Positions 1-6,054 of a DNA stretch of 16,731 nucleotides are shown here, one piece after another. The stretch covers positions 1 to 16,731 of the forward strand of contig JBKKAR010000172.1 of the NCBI GenBank assembly GCA_046714355.1. Reading direction: 5' to 3'. A program made the position numbers and the translations under genes. Each line of letters starts with the position of its first letter. Positions within the stretch are counted from its first letter, which is position 1. Source of the stretch: JACDAN01 sp046714355. GTDB lineage: Bacteria > Actinomycetota > Thermoleophilia > Gaiellales > Gaiellaceae. Under the pieces are notes generated by a model, which made no database searches, was not told the origin of the DNA, and worked only from the letters and a program-made list of their open reading frames with translations.

Positions 1-2
1 TG

Positions 3-149
3 AACTCGCTCGAGGAGGCGCGGGAGCTCGAGCGGCGCGAGTCGCTGACGCCGGGCGAGGCGGTGCCGGTGCTCGAGCGAATCCAGATCCTCCGCGGCGC
101 CCTCGACGAGCTCGAGCGGGAGCTTCAAACGCAGCCCGAGCAGCGCTAG
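3..149 (+). CDS. 3' end of an unidentified charged, helical protein (5' cut by window)
   Basis: An open frame enters from the left edge and ends at TAG 147-149, giving 48 visible residues. The segment is very rich in Glu, Arg and Leu (for example LEEARELERRES and ALDELERELQ), as in a coiled coil or helical bundle. I do not recognise the family. The frame is supported by G/C-rich third positions and by the close spacing to the next gene, whose ribosome site begins about 24 bases after this stop. The two genes could be co-transcribed. The start and most of the protein lie outside the window. Confidence 0.6.
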   Translation, partial: NSLEEARELERRESLTPGEAVPVLERIQILRGALDELERELQTQPEQR

Positions 150-186
150 TCTCGACTCGACCCCAACAGCACGGAGGTGAGGCACC

Positions 187-669
187 ATGGCCGCACAGGC
201 CGTCCCTGAGGGCTACCACACCCTTACCCCGTATCTCGCCGTGGACGATGCGGCAGCGGCGATCGAGTACTACCAGCGCGCGTTCGGCGCCAAAGAGAGC
301 GTCCGGATGGAAGGGCCCGACGGCAAGATCGGGCACGCGGAGCTCGAGATCGGCGACTCGCGCGTGATGCTCGCGGATGCGTACCCGCAGTCGAGCACGA
401 GGCCGCCGAAGGAGATCGGCAGCACGACAGGCGCCGTGTTCATGTACGCCGAGGACGTCGACGCGGTCGCCCAGCAGGCGATCGACGCCGGCGGGACGAT
501 GCTGTCGCAGCCCGAAGACATGTTCTGGGGTGACCGCTTCGGATCGATCACGGATCCGTTCGGTCACGTCTGGCACATCGCCACCCACGTCGAGGACGTC
601 CCGCCCGAGGAGATGGCGGAGCGGGCCGAGAAGTGGCAGGCCGAGATGGCCGCGATGAGCAGCAGCTGA
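187..669 (+). CDS. VOC family protein, PhnB/glyoxalase-like
   Basis: 160 residues with one vicinal-oxygen-chelate fold built from two beta-alpha-beta-beta-beta units. The first runs from about residue 11 (TPYLAVDDAAAAIEYYQRAFGA) to about 65, with His50 in GKIGHAEL a likely metal ligand. The second runs from about 82 to 134 and ends in the PhnB-type signature GDRFGSITDPFGHVWHIATH (115-134). The length and the DPFGHVW motif fit the PhnB/YdhM-like group rather than true glyoxalase I. The substrate cannot be told from sequence. The tail (138-160) is acidic and helical. The start is fixed by GGAGGTGAGG at 173-182, five bases before the ATG. A hairpin terminator follows at 691-720. Confidence 0.88.
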   Translation: MAAQAVPEGYHTLTPYLAVDDAAAAIEYYQRAFGAKESVRMEGPDGKIGHAELEIGDSRVMLADAYPQSSTRPPKEIGSTTGAVFMYAEDVDAVAQQAIDAGGTMLSQPEDMFWGDRFGSITDPFGHVWHIATHVEDVPPEEMAERAEKWQAEMAAMSSS

Positions 670-690
670 GCCCGGGGGTGTAGGTGAGGT

Positions 691-720
691 GGCCGGGCGC
701 CAACCAAGCGGCACCCGGCC
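691..720. terminator. Hairpin terminator between convergent genes
   Basis: GGCCGGGCGCC (691-701) pairs with GGCACCCGGCC (710-720), leaving one C/A mismatch and an 8-base loop. The stem is 11 positions long and very GC-rich. It lies 22 bases after the VOC stop and 19 bases beyond the minus-strand stop at 739, so it could end transcription from both sides. Neither side has a clear T run, so this is an inferred intrinsic terminator without a U tract, or a 3'-end stabilising stem. Confidence 0.6.
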
Positions 721-738
721 CCGCACGCATCTAGCGAG

Positions 739-1125
739 CTACTTGAGGAACTTCTTCGCCGCGGTGGCGGCGATGCCGGCAACGGCGCCCTTGAGCGCCG
801 GATTGCTCATCAGCTGCCCGAGCATGTCGGGCTTCTCCTTGCGCACGCGGTTCGTGGCCCGCGCGAGCTCGGTGGAATCCTCCGTCTCGTCGACCTCGAG
901 CGACCGGGCAACTTCACGCCGCTGGTCGGGCTCGAGCTTCTCGAACGACTCGCGGGCCGACTCCTCGTACTCGAAGTCGTCCAGCTGCGAGGCGACCTGG
1001 TCGTGGTTCTGCTTCGCCTCGTCGTCCGAGATGCCCTCCCAGGGCTTGCCCTGGTCGTAGCGCTTGGCGAAGTCCTGCAGCTTTTCGCGCGTGCCTGCGT
1101 CCTGAAGCATGTCCGCGAGGCCCAT
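739..1125 (-). CDS. Small hypothetical protein coupled to the SRPBCC gene
   Basis: 128 residues. I do not recognise the family. Residues 1-100 are acidic and helical, with many Asp, Glu, Lys and Gln (for example QGKPWEGISDDEAKQNHDQV at 25-44). The C terminus (107-128) is a small Ala/Gly-rich helix ending in basic KKFLK, which may touch a membrane. The chosen ATG (1123-1125) shares its A with the TGA of the upstream SRPBCC gene (TGATG), a standard reinitiation arrangement, and everything upstream in this frame is a shadow of that gene. The two proteins are therefore probably made together. No catalytic motif is visible. Confidence 0.75.
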   Translation of the reverse strand: MGLADMLQDAGTREKLQDFAKRYDQGKPWEGISDDEAKQNHDQVASQLDDFEYEESARESFEKLEPDQRREVARSLEVDETEDSTELARATNRVRKEKPDMLGQLMSNPALKGAVAGIAATAAKKFLK

Positions 1126-1592
1126 CAGTCGACCCGTTGACCCTCGACGACTTCGCCGCGGAACGAGCCGGTCTCCTGGCCGCGACCCTCGATGAGCTCC
1201 TTGAAGCGCTCGAGATCGGCCTTGACGGCGCTGTTGTCGCGCCCGAGCTTCGCGGCGGTCGCCTCGACGATGCCCTCGGGCTCCCAGGTCATGACGACCT
1301 CGACGCGGGTTCGATCCGGGCTGAGGCTCTCGAACCGGACATCGCCGGCGTTCTCCTTGCCCTCGGTGGCCCGCCAGGCGATGTGGCTGTCCGGCTCCTG
1401 CTGGGTGATCTCGGCCTGCCACTGCTCCTGCTTCCCGCCCACTTCGGCGATCCACATCAAATGCGAGTCGTCGATCTGCTTCACGGACTCGACGTTGTCC
1501 ATGAACTGTGGGAACTCCTCGAACTGCGTCCACTGGTTGTACGCGGTCGAGACGGGGACGTTCACCTCGATGGATTCTTTGACTTCGGCCAT
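1125..1592 (-). CDS. SRPBCC family protein (polyketide cyclase/dehydrase-like)
   Basis: 155 residues with the START/Bet v 1-like (SRPBCC) pattern. A first strand, VKESIEVNVPVSTAYNQWTQ (4-23), is followed by the helix EEFPQFMDNVESV (25-37) typical of the cyclase/dehydrase group. Then come the antiparallel strands HLMWIAEVGGKQEQWQAEIT and HIAWRA, and VEVVMTWEP (97-105). The long C-terminal helix lies at 113-136. Such proteins bind hydrophobic ligands or act as stress or lipid-transfer proteins; the ligand here is unknown. The start at 1592 is chosen because AAAGGGG lies 6 bases upstream and the fold begins at once. Its stop shares one base with the next gene's start (TGATG). The 77-base gap to the divergent gene at 1670 must hold both promoters. 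Confidence 0.85.
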   Translation of the reverse strand: MAEVKESIEVNVPVSTAYNQWTQFEEFPQFMDNVESVKQIDDSHLMWIAEVGGKQEQWQAEITQQEPDSHIAWRATEGKENAGDVRFESLSPDRTRVEVVMTWEPEGIVEATAAKLGRDNSAVKADLERFKELIEGRGQETGSFRGEVVEGQRVD

Positions 1593-1672
1593 CACTGACC
1601 CCTTTCGGTTGACTTCTCTACTCCTACCCGCTTTCAAGCTGCCCTAACAACCACCCGATACCTTCTTTCGTG

Positions 1673-2938
1673 ATGCGCCGCCTGCTGCTCGTCGGGCTTG
1701 TTGGGGCGGCGGTAGCCGCGGCTCCCGCCAGCGCCTCTGAGTGGATCCACCTCGGCCTCGTCGACACGACGGAGGCGATCTCGGACACGCCCCGCTTCTC
1801 GGCCACGATGGGGGCCCTGAGGCCCCAGATCGTCCGCATCAACCTCAGCTGGGGCGGCGTGCTCGGCGTCGCCCGGGAGCGGCCCGACGACGGGACGAAC
1901 CCCGAGGATCCCGCGTACGAGTGGGGGCAGTACGACGCCGCCGTCATCGTCGCCTCGCAGCGCGGCGTCAGGGTGCTCTTCACGATCTTCGGGACTCCCA
2001 GATGGGCGAACGGGGGGCAGCCGCAGAACCGGGCGCCCCAGAACTTCGAGCGCCTGAAGGAGTTCGCCTACGCCGCCGCCTTCCGCTACAGCGGCCGGTA
2101 CGCACGGCCCGACGGGACGATCCTCCCACGCGTCTCCCTCTGGACGGCGTGGAACGAGCCCAACCTCCCCCTCGGCCTCAAGCCGCAGTGGCGGAAGGTG
2201 CAGGGGCGCTGGGTGATTCAGAGCGCGCGCGATTACGCGCGAATCTGCAACGCGATCTACGACGGCATCCACCTGACGCTTATGCGCGGCCAGAAGGTCG
2301 CCTGCGGCGTCACCTCGCCGCGGGGGAACAACGCACCGGCGACGAAGCGCCCCTCGACCTCCCCGATCGGCTTCCTCCGCGCCGCGAAGGCGGCAGGGAT
2401 GCGGAACTTCGACGCCTACGCGCACCACCCGTACGCCGGCGACCCCGCGTACCGGCCGGGCGCCGCTCCGCGCGACCCGCGCGCGATCACGATGGCGAAC
2501 ATCGGGAAGCTGATCGACGAGGTCACGATCCTCTACGCCGAGAAGCCGATCTGGATCACCGAGTACGGATACGAGACGAACCCGCCGGACTGGACGTGGG
2601 GCGTCTCCTGGAAACGGCAGGCGGAGTACATGCGCGAGGCGTACACGATCGCCCGGCGCAATCCGCGCATCGACATGCTGCTCTGGTTCCTCGTCCGGGA
2701 CGAGGCCCGCGCCGCGGGGTGGCAGTCCGGCCTCGTGTCCGCGGGCGGGCGGCGTAAGCCGTCGTTCCAGGAGTTCCAGCGGCTCGCCGAAGGCGTCCGG
2801 AAGCATCGCCTCTCGGTGCTGAAGCGGAGGCCGATGCTCGACCGCGACACCTTCGTCCGGCGGATCGTCGAGGACTCGCGGTCAACAAGGTCGATGCGGG
2901 ACTGGATCGCGCTCGCGCCGCACCTCGGCGGCGCCTAG
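1673..2938 (+). CDS. Secreted clan GH-A glycoside-hydrolase-like protein
   Basis: 421 residues from ATG 1673 (a GTG lies directly before at 1670). The N terminus is a signal peptide: MRR, then a hydrophobic stretch, then APASAS with likely cleavage near residue 23. The rest fits a (beta/alpha)8 barrel of clan GH-A. SLWTAWNEPN (about 155-164) carries the acid/base Glu after Asn, AHHPY (about 250-254) is the usual His strand, and PIWITEYGYET (about 292-302) carries the nucleophile Glu. Both catalytic Glu are present, so an active retaining glycosidase is expected. The family (GH39/GH5-like) and substrate are not resolved. No Shine-Dalgarno site is seen. TACCTT (1659-1664) sits 8 bases before the ATG, which suits a leaderless transcript. 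Its TAG overlaps the stop of the convergent SDR gene in CTAG (2935-2938). Confidence 0.82.
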   Translation: MRRLLLVGLVGAAVAAAPASASEWIHLGLVDTTEAISDTPRFSATMGALRPQIVRINLSWGGVLGVARERPDDGTNPEDPAYEWGQYDAAVIVASQRGVRVLFTIFGTPRWANGGQPQNRAPQNFERLKEFAYAAAFRYSGRYARPDGTILPRVSLWTAWNEPNLPLGLKPQWRKVQGRWVIQSARDYARICNAIYDGIHLTLMRGQKVACGVTSPRGNNAPATKRPSTSPIGFLRAAKAAGMRNFDAYAHHPYAGDPAYRPGAAPRDPRAITMANIGKLIDEVTILYAEKPIWITEYGYETNPPDWTWGVSWKRQAEYMREAYTIARRNPRIDMLLWFLVRDEARAAGWQSGLVSAGGRRKPSFQEFQRLAEGVRKHRLSVLKRRPMLDRDTFVRRIVEDSRSTRSMRDWIALAPHLGGA

Positions 2939-3672
2939 CCCGCCGGCTTGTCGACCGTCTGCTCCGCCATGCCGCCGTCGACCAGGTAGCTCGTGCCGGT
3001 GACGTAACCGGCCTCGTCCGAGACGAGCCAGGCGACGAGGCCGGCGACCTCCTCTGGCAGCCCGGCGCGGCGCAGCGGGATCTCCGGCATGAGCCGCTTC
3101 GCGTCGATGTCGTTCCCCTCTGTGGCGATCGCGCCCGGCGCGACCGACACGACTCGGATCGACGGCGCCAGTTCGACGGCGAGCGACCGCGTCAGCATCC
3201 CGAGCGCCGCCTTCGCCGGGGCGTAGAGAGCGAAGCCCGGCCGCGGGATGTGCTCGTGGACGCTCGTGATGTTCACGATCACCCCGCCGCGCTCACTCAT
3301 GAGCGGCGCCGCTGCGACGGAAGCGAGGAACGCGGCGCGCACGTCCACCGAGAAGATCGCGTCGAAATCGTCCGCGGTCAGCTCCAGCGCCGGCTTCGAG
3401 ACGGTGATCCCGGCGTTGTTGACGAGGACGTCGAGACGGCCGAATGCCGAGGCCGCTTCGTCCACGAGCCGCGCAGGCACGGTCGGATCGGCCAGGTCGC
3501 CGCTCACCCACTCGACCCGCCCACGCGCGGACAGCCGCTCGCAGACCTCCCGTTCCTCCTCGCCCCGCGCCTGGGTGGCGTACCCGAGCGCGAATCCCTC
3601 GTCGACGAGTCGCTCCGCGATCGCCAGGCCGATCCCGGAGCTGGCGCCCGTGACGAGGGCGACCCTTTCTAC
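2935..3672 (-). CDS. SDR family NAD(P)-dependent oxidoreductase, no canonical start
   Basis: About 245 residues of a complete classical short-chain dehydrogenase. Counting from the GTA codon at 3672-3670, the cofactor motif TGASSGIG is at 8-15, NNAG at 85-88, catalytic Ser137 in NITSVHE, and Y150-x3-K154 in YAPAK. The C terminus VTGTSYLVDGGM is typical. It resembles the 3-oxoacyl-ACP reductase/glucose 1-dehydrogenase group; the substrate is unknown. The odd point is the start. No ATG, GTG or TTG occurs in this frame between the Rossmann motif and at least 300 bases upstream. The upstream gene ends ATG-TCG-TAG, and a single extra base after ATGTC would make MSVERVALVTG, a perfect SDR start. 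The boundary given is therefore approximate. Confidence 0.8.
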   Translation of the reverse strand, partial: VERVALVTGASSGIGLAIAERLVDEGFALGYATQARGEEEREVCERLSARGRVEWVSGDLADPTVPARLVDEAASAFGRLDVLVNNAGITVSKPALELTADDFDAIFSVDVRAAFLASVAAAPLMSERGGVIVNITSVHEHIPRPGFALYAPAKAALGMLTRSLAVELAPSIRVVSVAPGAIATEGNDIDAKRLMPEIPLRRAGLPEEVAGLVAWLVSDEAGYVTGTSYLVDGGMAEQTVDKPAG

Positions 3673-4667
3673 GACATCTCTTTCCGGTGGCCGGAAGCGA
3701 GCGCCGCAGCCTCGCCTGCGTCGACTGCCTCCCGCGGGATGACGACCGCGCGCACCTTTGATGCCGCGCGAAGCGTCGAGCTCCGCATTCCACCCTCGAG
3801 CGACGCCCGCTCGCCGACGATCGCGCCGGGCCCAACCTGGGCGACGGTGTCGCCGTCGACCTCGACGTCGAGCATCCCGTCGAGGAGGAGGAAGAGGCTC
3901 GTGCCGGGCTCGTCCTGCTCGATCAGCGTGTCTCCCTCCTTCACCTCCCGTCGCTCGAGGTTCTTCGAGTCGGTCATGATCATCTGGGACAGCTCGCGCT
4001 CGAGCTCGGACTCGACGGCGGAGACCAGCGTCGGCGCCTCCTCTCCGCCCCAGGGCGTGTTCGGCCCGTACGACTCGCGCCACCAGCGCTCGAAGTCGAT
4101 CTCGCCGCTCTTCTCGACGAGGCTCCCTCCGTCGTCGTAGATCCAGTGCCGCGGGAACGGCGAGGCGCCGACCAAGGCCTGCTTGGACGTCCCGTCCGCG
4201 TAGATGATCAGCTGCAGCGTCGTCCAGGCCGACGCGGAGGCGACCTGGAAGAACGGCTTGCCGCTCACCCGGCGCGGAGCCGGGAGCCCCATCCGGCCGC
4301 CCGCGCTCTGGACGAACTTCACCCAGTCCGGCCCGACCTCCGGCTCGGCCTGGATCAGCGGGTACTTGACCCCGGGGAAGCCGATCGTCTTCGGGCCGAC
4401 CTTGACGTGCGTCGTCCCGACGAGCGCGCCGCCGGAGTAGCCGGAGTCCACGATCTTGCCGTCGTCGACTTCGATCCACGCTCGGAGCTGGTTGGCCTCC
4501 CGGAAGCGATCGGCGTCGTGCAGCTCCTCGAGCTGGCCTGGCGCCAGGCGGTCCGGCGGCGGCTGGTCGTAGTGCGTGATCCCGAGCTCGAATGGGAGCT
4601 TCGGCATCCCCTCGATCGCCTCGGACGGAATCCATGTGACGGCCGCTACTGACTTCTCGACTCTCAT
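3669..4667 (-). CDS. Cyclic nucleotide-binding domain protein with unknown N-terminal domain
   Basis: 332 residues. The C-terminal part (about 240-325) is a cNMP-binding beta-barrel: EVKEGDTLIEQDEPGTSLFLLLDG, then the phosphate-binding cassette IVGERASLEGGMRSS with conserved Glu286 and Arg295. No helix-turn-helix follows, so this is not a CRP-type DNA-binding regulator as it stands. Residues 1-230 (starting MRVEKSVAAVTWIPSEAI) form a separate conserved-looking domain rich in Trp, Tyr and Gly, whose fold I cannot name. Similar two-part proteins are, as far as I recall, common in actinobacteria. The start at 4667 rather than 4682 is chosen because GAGGAG lies 8 bases upstream. Its last codons ATG-TCG-TAG coincide with where the SDR gene should start. 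Which cyclic nucleotide it binds is unknown. Confidence 0.78.
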   Translation of the reverse strand: MRVEKSVAAVTWIPSEAIEGMPKLPFELGITHYDQPPPDRLAPGQLEELHDADRFREANQLRAWIEVDDGKIVDSGYSGGALVGTTHVKVGPKTIGFPGVKYPLIQAEPEVGPDWVKFVQSAGGRMGLPAPRRVSGKPFFQVASASAWTTLQLIIYADGTSKQALVGASPFPRHWIYDDGGSLVEKSGEIDFERWWRESYGPNTPWGGEEAPTLVSAVESELERELSQMIMTDSKNLERREVKEGDTLIEQDEPGTSLFLLLDGMLDVEVDGDTVAQVGPGAIVGERASLEGGMRSSTLRAASKVRAVVIPREAVDAGEAAALASGHRKEMS

Positions 4668-4696
4668 TCCCACTCTCCTCATCGATGTTCAGACAA

Positions 4697-4725
4697 TCCT
4701 TACCGACTCCGAGGATTCACCTCAA
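4697..4725 (-). promoter_or_regulatory. Candidate promoter of the cNMP-domain gene
   Basis: On the minus strand TTGAGG (4725-4720) is followed after 17 bases by TAAGGA (4702-4697, with T next). This resembles a -35/-10 pair with a good -35 and an imperfect -10. Transcription would begin near 4690 and leave a short leader containing the GAGGAG ribosome site. It is a single pattern match. Confidence 0.35.
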
Positions 4726-4789
4726 CCGCCGCGTCCGCGGTGGATCGATGGTCATGTTCATGCGCGAATGGACGGCGAAGCAGGACGGC

Positions 4790-4804
4790 CGTCTCCTAGA
4801 GACG
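4790..4804 (-). terminator. Short hairpin downstream of the 70-residue membrane protein
   Basis: CGTCTC and GAGACG form a perfect 6-base stem around a CTA loop, 22 bases after the stop at 4827. There is no T run on the minus strand, so it may be only a weak terminator or a processing stem. Confidence 0.3.
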
Positions 4805-4826
4805 CTGCTCCTTGGCGGCGGGGGCT

Positions 4827-5039
4827 CTACGAGGTCTCGTCGTCGCCGCGGCCACGGCGCCAGAACCAGAGTGCGCCACCGACGGCTGCGAGCGCCGAGA
4901 GGATCGCGCCCTTGTTCGGGCGCATGGAATCGTCCACCCGGCCCGGCAACGCGCCCTTCGCCTTGCGCTTCGCGATCCGCTTCCCGACCTGGAGAGCTCC
5001 CCAGCCCAGTACGGCGTTTCGCTTGTTCAGGATTCCCAT
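4827..5039 (-). CDS. Small basic single-span membrane protein
   Basis: 70 residues. It has a basic amphipathic part with a KRIAKRKAKG patch (about 20-29). One hydrophobic segment, GAILSALAAVGGALWFW (44-60), is followed by RRGRGDDETS, giving a short charged tail. I do not recognise a family. The ATG at 5037-5039 has a weak AGG about 10 bases upstream. It begins inside the last codons of the ECF sigma gene as written (overlap 13 bases), or 10 bases after that gene's stop if its frame change is corrected. That spacing suggests one transcript with the sigma factor. A role in the envelope response run by that sigma factor is possible but only inferred from position. Confidence 0.6.
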   Translation of the reverse strand: MGILNKRNAVLGWGALQVGKRIAKRKAKGALPGRVDDSMRPNKGAILSALAAVGGALWFWRRGRGDDETS

Positions 5040-5956
5040 CGGTATGAGCCTACCGACGCGGCTGCCGGCGTGACGGCGTTTTCTCTCGAGCGAGCTTGGC
5101 CACTCGTGGGGCAATTTTCTTCCGTACGACCTGCGAAGGAGCGGCGTCGGCCGGCTGAATCCGCGTCGCGTCGCGGCCCCACTGCCGCGGATCGACGCCT
5201 GAAGCGATCGACCCAACTGCCACGAGGAGAATCGCGGCGACAGCCGCGCACCTGGCGAAGAGGCCGACGCGGGGCCGAACGGCCCCGGAAAGAGCGAAGG
5301 GATTCCGGAACCGGGGCTCGCTCGAAGGAACGGAGCGCCGCGCGCTGGCGATGCTGGATCTCTGTGAACTCGCCGCAGTCCGGGCACGCTTTGAGATGCG
5401 CCCGCAGCACCTTTCGTTCGGAGCGCGGGAGCTTGCCGTCGAGCTGCCGCGAGATCGCCCGCTCAGTCTGATGGCAGCTGAACGACCCTTCGAACTGCTC
5501 CCGCAACGCCTGGCGCGCGCGAAAGATGAGCGTCTCCACCTCGCCGTCGCTCAGGTCCAGGAGCTCCGCGATCTCGGCGTAGCTTCGGCACTCGCCCTCG
5601 CGCATCATCAACGCGGCCCGTTCGTCGAAGCCGAGCGAGTCGAGCGCACGCCGGATGTCGTTCGGCGTGGGAATTGCCTCGTCCGCGAAGAGCTCGTTGA
5701 GCCGATCCGGCTCCGTGCGCTCCGAACGCCGCCGACAGACGTCGTGCGCGATCCCGAGCAGCCAGTTGTGCGACTTTCTCGGCCGTTCGCCGCGCCTGTG
5801 GCGCCGATATGCGCTCACGAAGGTCGCCTGCGTGACGCTCTCGGCGTCCTGGGGATCGCGGAGGACGACGAGCGCGTACCGGTAGACGTCGCCGACGTGT
5901 CTGCGATAGACGCGCTCGAACGCCCGCTCCTGACGCCGCTCGAGCAGGAGGCTCAT
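5027..5956 (-). CDS. ECF sigma factor with fused zinc-binding (ZAS-like) domain; tail frameshifted
   Basis: From ATG 5956 the protein has sigma region 2 (about 11-75, FERVYRRHVGDVYRYALVVL and NWLLGIAHDVC) and region 4 (about 100-155, SYAEIAELLDLSDGEVETLI). A C161-x25-H187-x3-C191-x2-C194 motif follows, the pattern of zinc-binding anti-sigma domains. Up to about residue 223 it aligns with the paralogue at 6055-7350. After that this frame gives an unlikely Arg-rich tail ending at 5027. The next frame (+1 at about 5287) instead gives a hydrophobic segment CAAVAAILLVAVGSIASG and a plausible tail ending at TAG 5050-5052, total about 301 residues. The native gene is probably 5050-5956 with one extra base here, or a real inactivated anchor. 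Start 5983 is possible, but MSLLL at 5956 matches the paralogue's start. Confidence 0.78.
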   Translation of the reverse strand: MSLLLERRQERAFERVYRRHVGDVYRYALVVLRDPQDAESVTQATFVSAYRRHRRGERPRKSHNWLLGIAHDVCRRRSERTEPDRLNELFADEAIPTPNDIRRALDSLGFDERAALMMREGECRSYAEIAELLDLSDGEVETLIFRARQALREQFEGSFSCHQTERAISRQLDGKLPRSERKVLRAHLKACPDCGEFTEIQHRQRAALRSFERAPVPESLRSFRGRSAPRRPLRQVRGCRRDSPRGSWVDRFRRRSAAVGPRRDADSAGRRRSFAGRTEENCPTSGQARSRENAVTPAAASVGSYRWES

Positions 5957-5965
5957 CTCTCTGTG

Positions 5966-6002
5966 GATGCCACGTGACCCCATTACTTGCGATCCGTCCC
6001 CG
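5966..6002 (-). promoter_or_regulatory. Conserved upstream box of the first ECF sigma gene
   Basis: On the minus strand CGGGGA (6002-5997), CGCAAG (5991-5986) and CGTGGCATC (5974-5966) occur in order just before the start at 5956. The same three blocks occur before the paralogous sigma gene, with an identical 11-base gap between the second and third blocks and gaps of 5 and 6 bases between the first and second. The proteins have diverged more than this, so selection on the box is likely. It may be an ECF-type promoter used by these sigma factors themselves. Confidence 0.5.
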
Positions 6003-6054
6003 TACGATTTTCGATCCTGGCACCGCCGCCGTGCCGGATTCGCTCAGGCTCCGA

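Noticed and set aside
2935..4635. One 566-residue open frame covering the SDR and the region antisense-frame to the cNMP gene
   Set aside because: Only the last 245 residues are protein-like. The rest is an Arg/Gly/Ala-rich shadow of the cNMP-domain gene on the same strand in another frame.
5351..5977. Plus-strand open frame of 208 residues
   Set aside because: It is the complement of the first ECF sigma gene, whose motifs are unambiguous on the minus strand.
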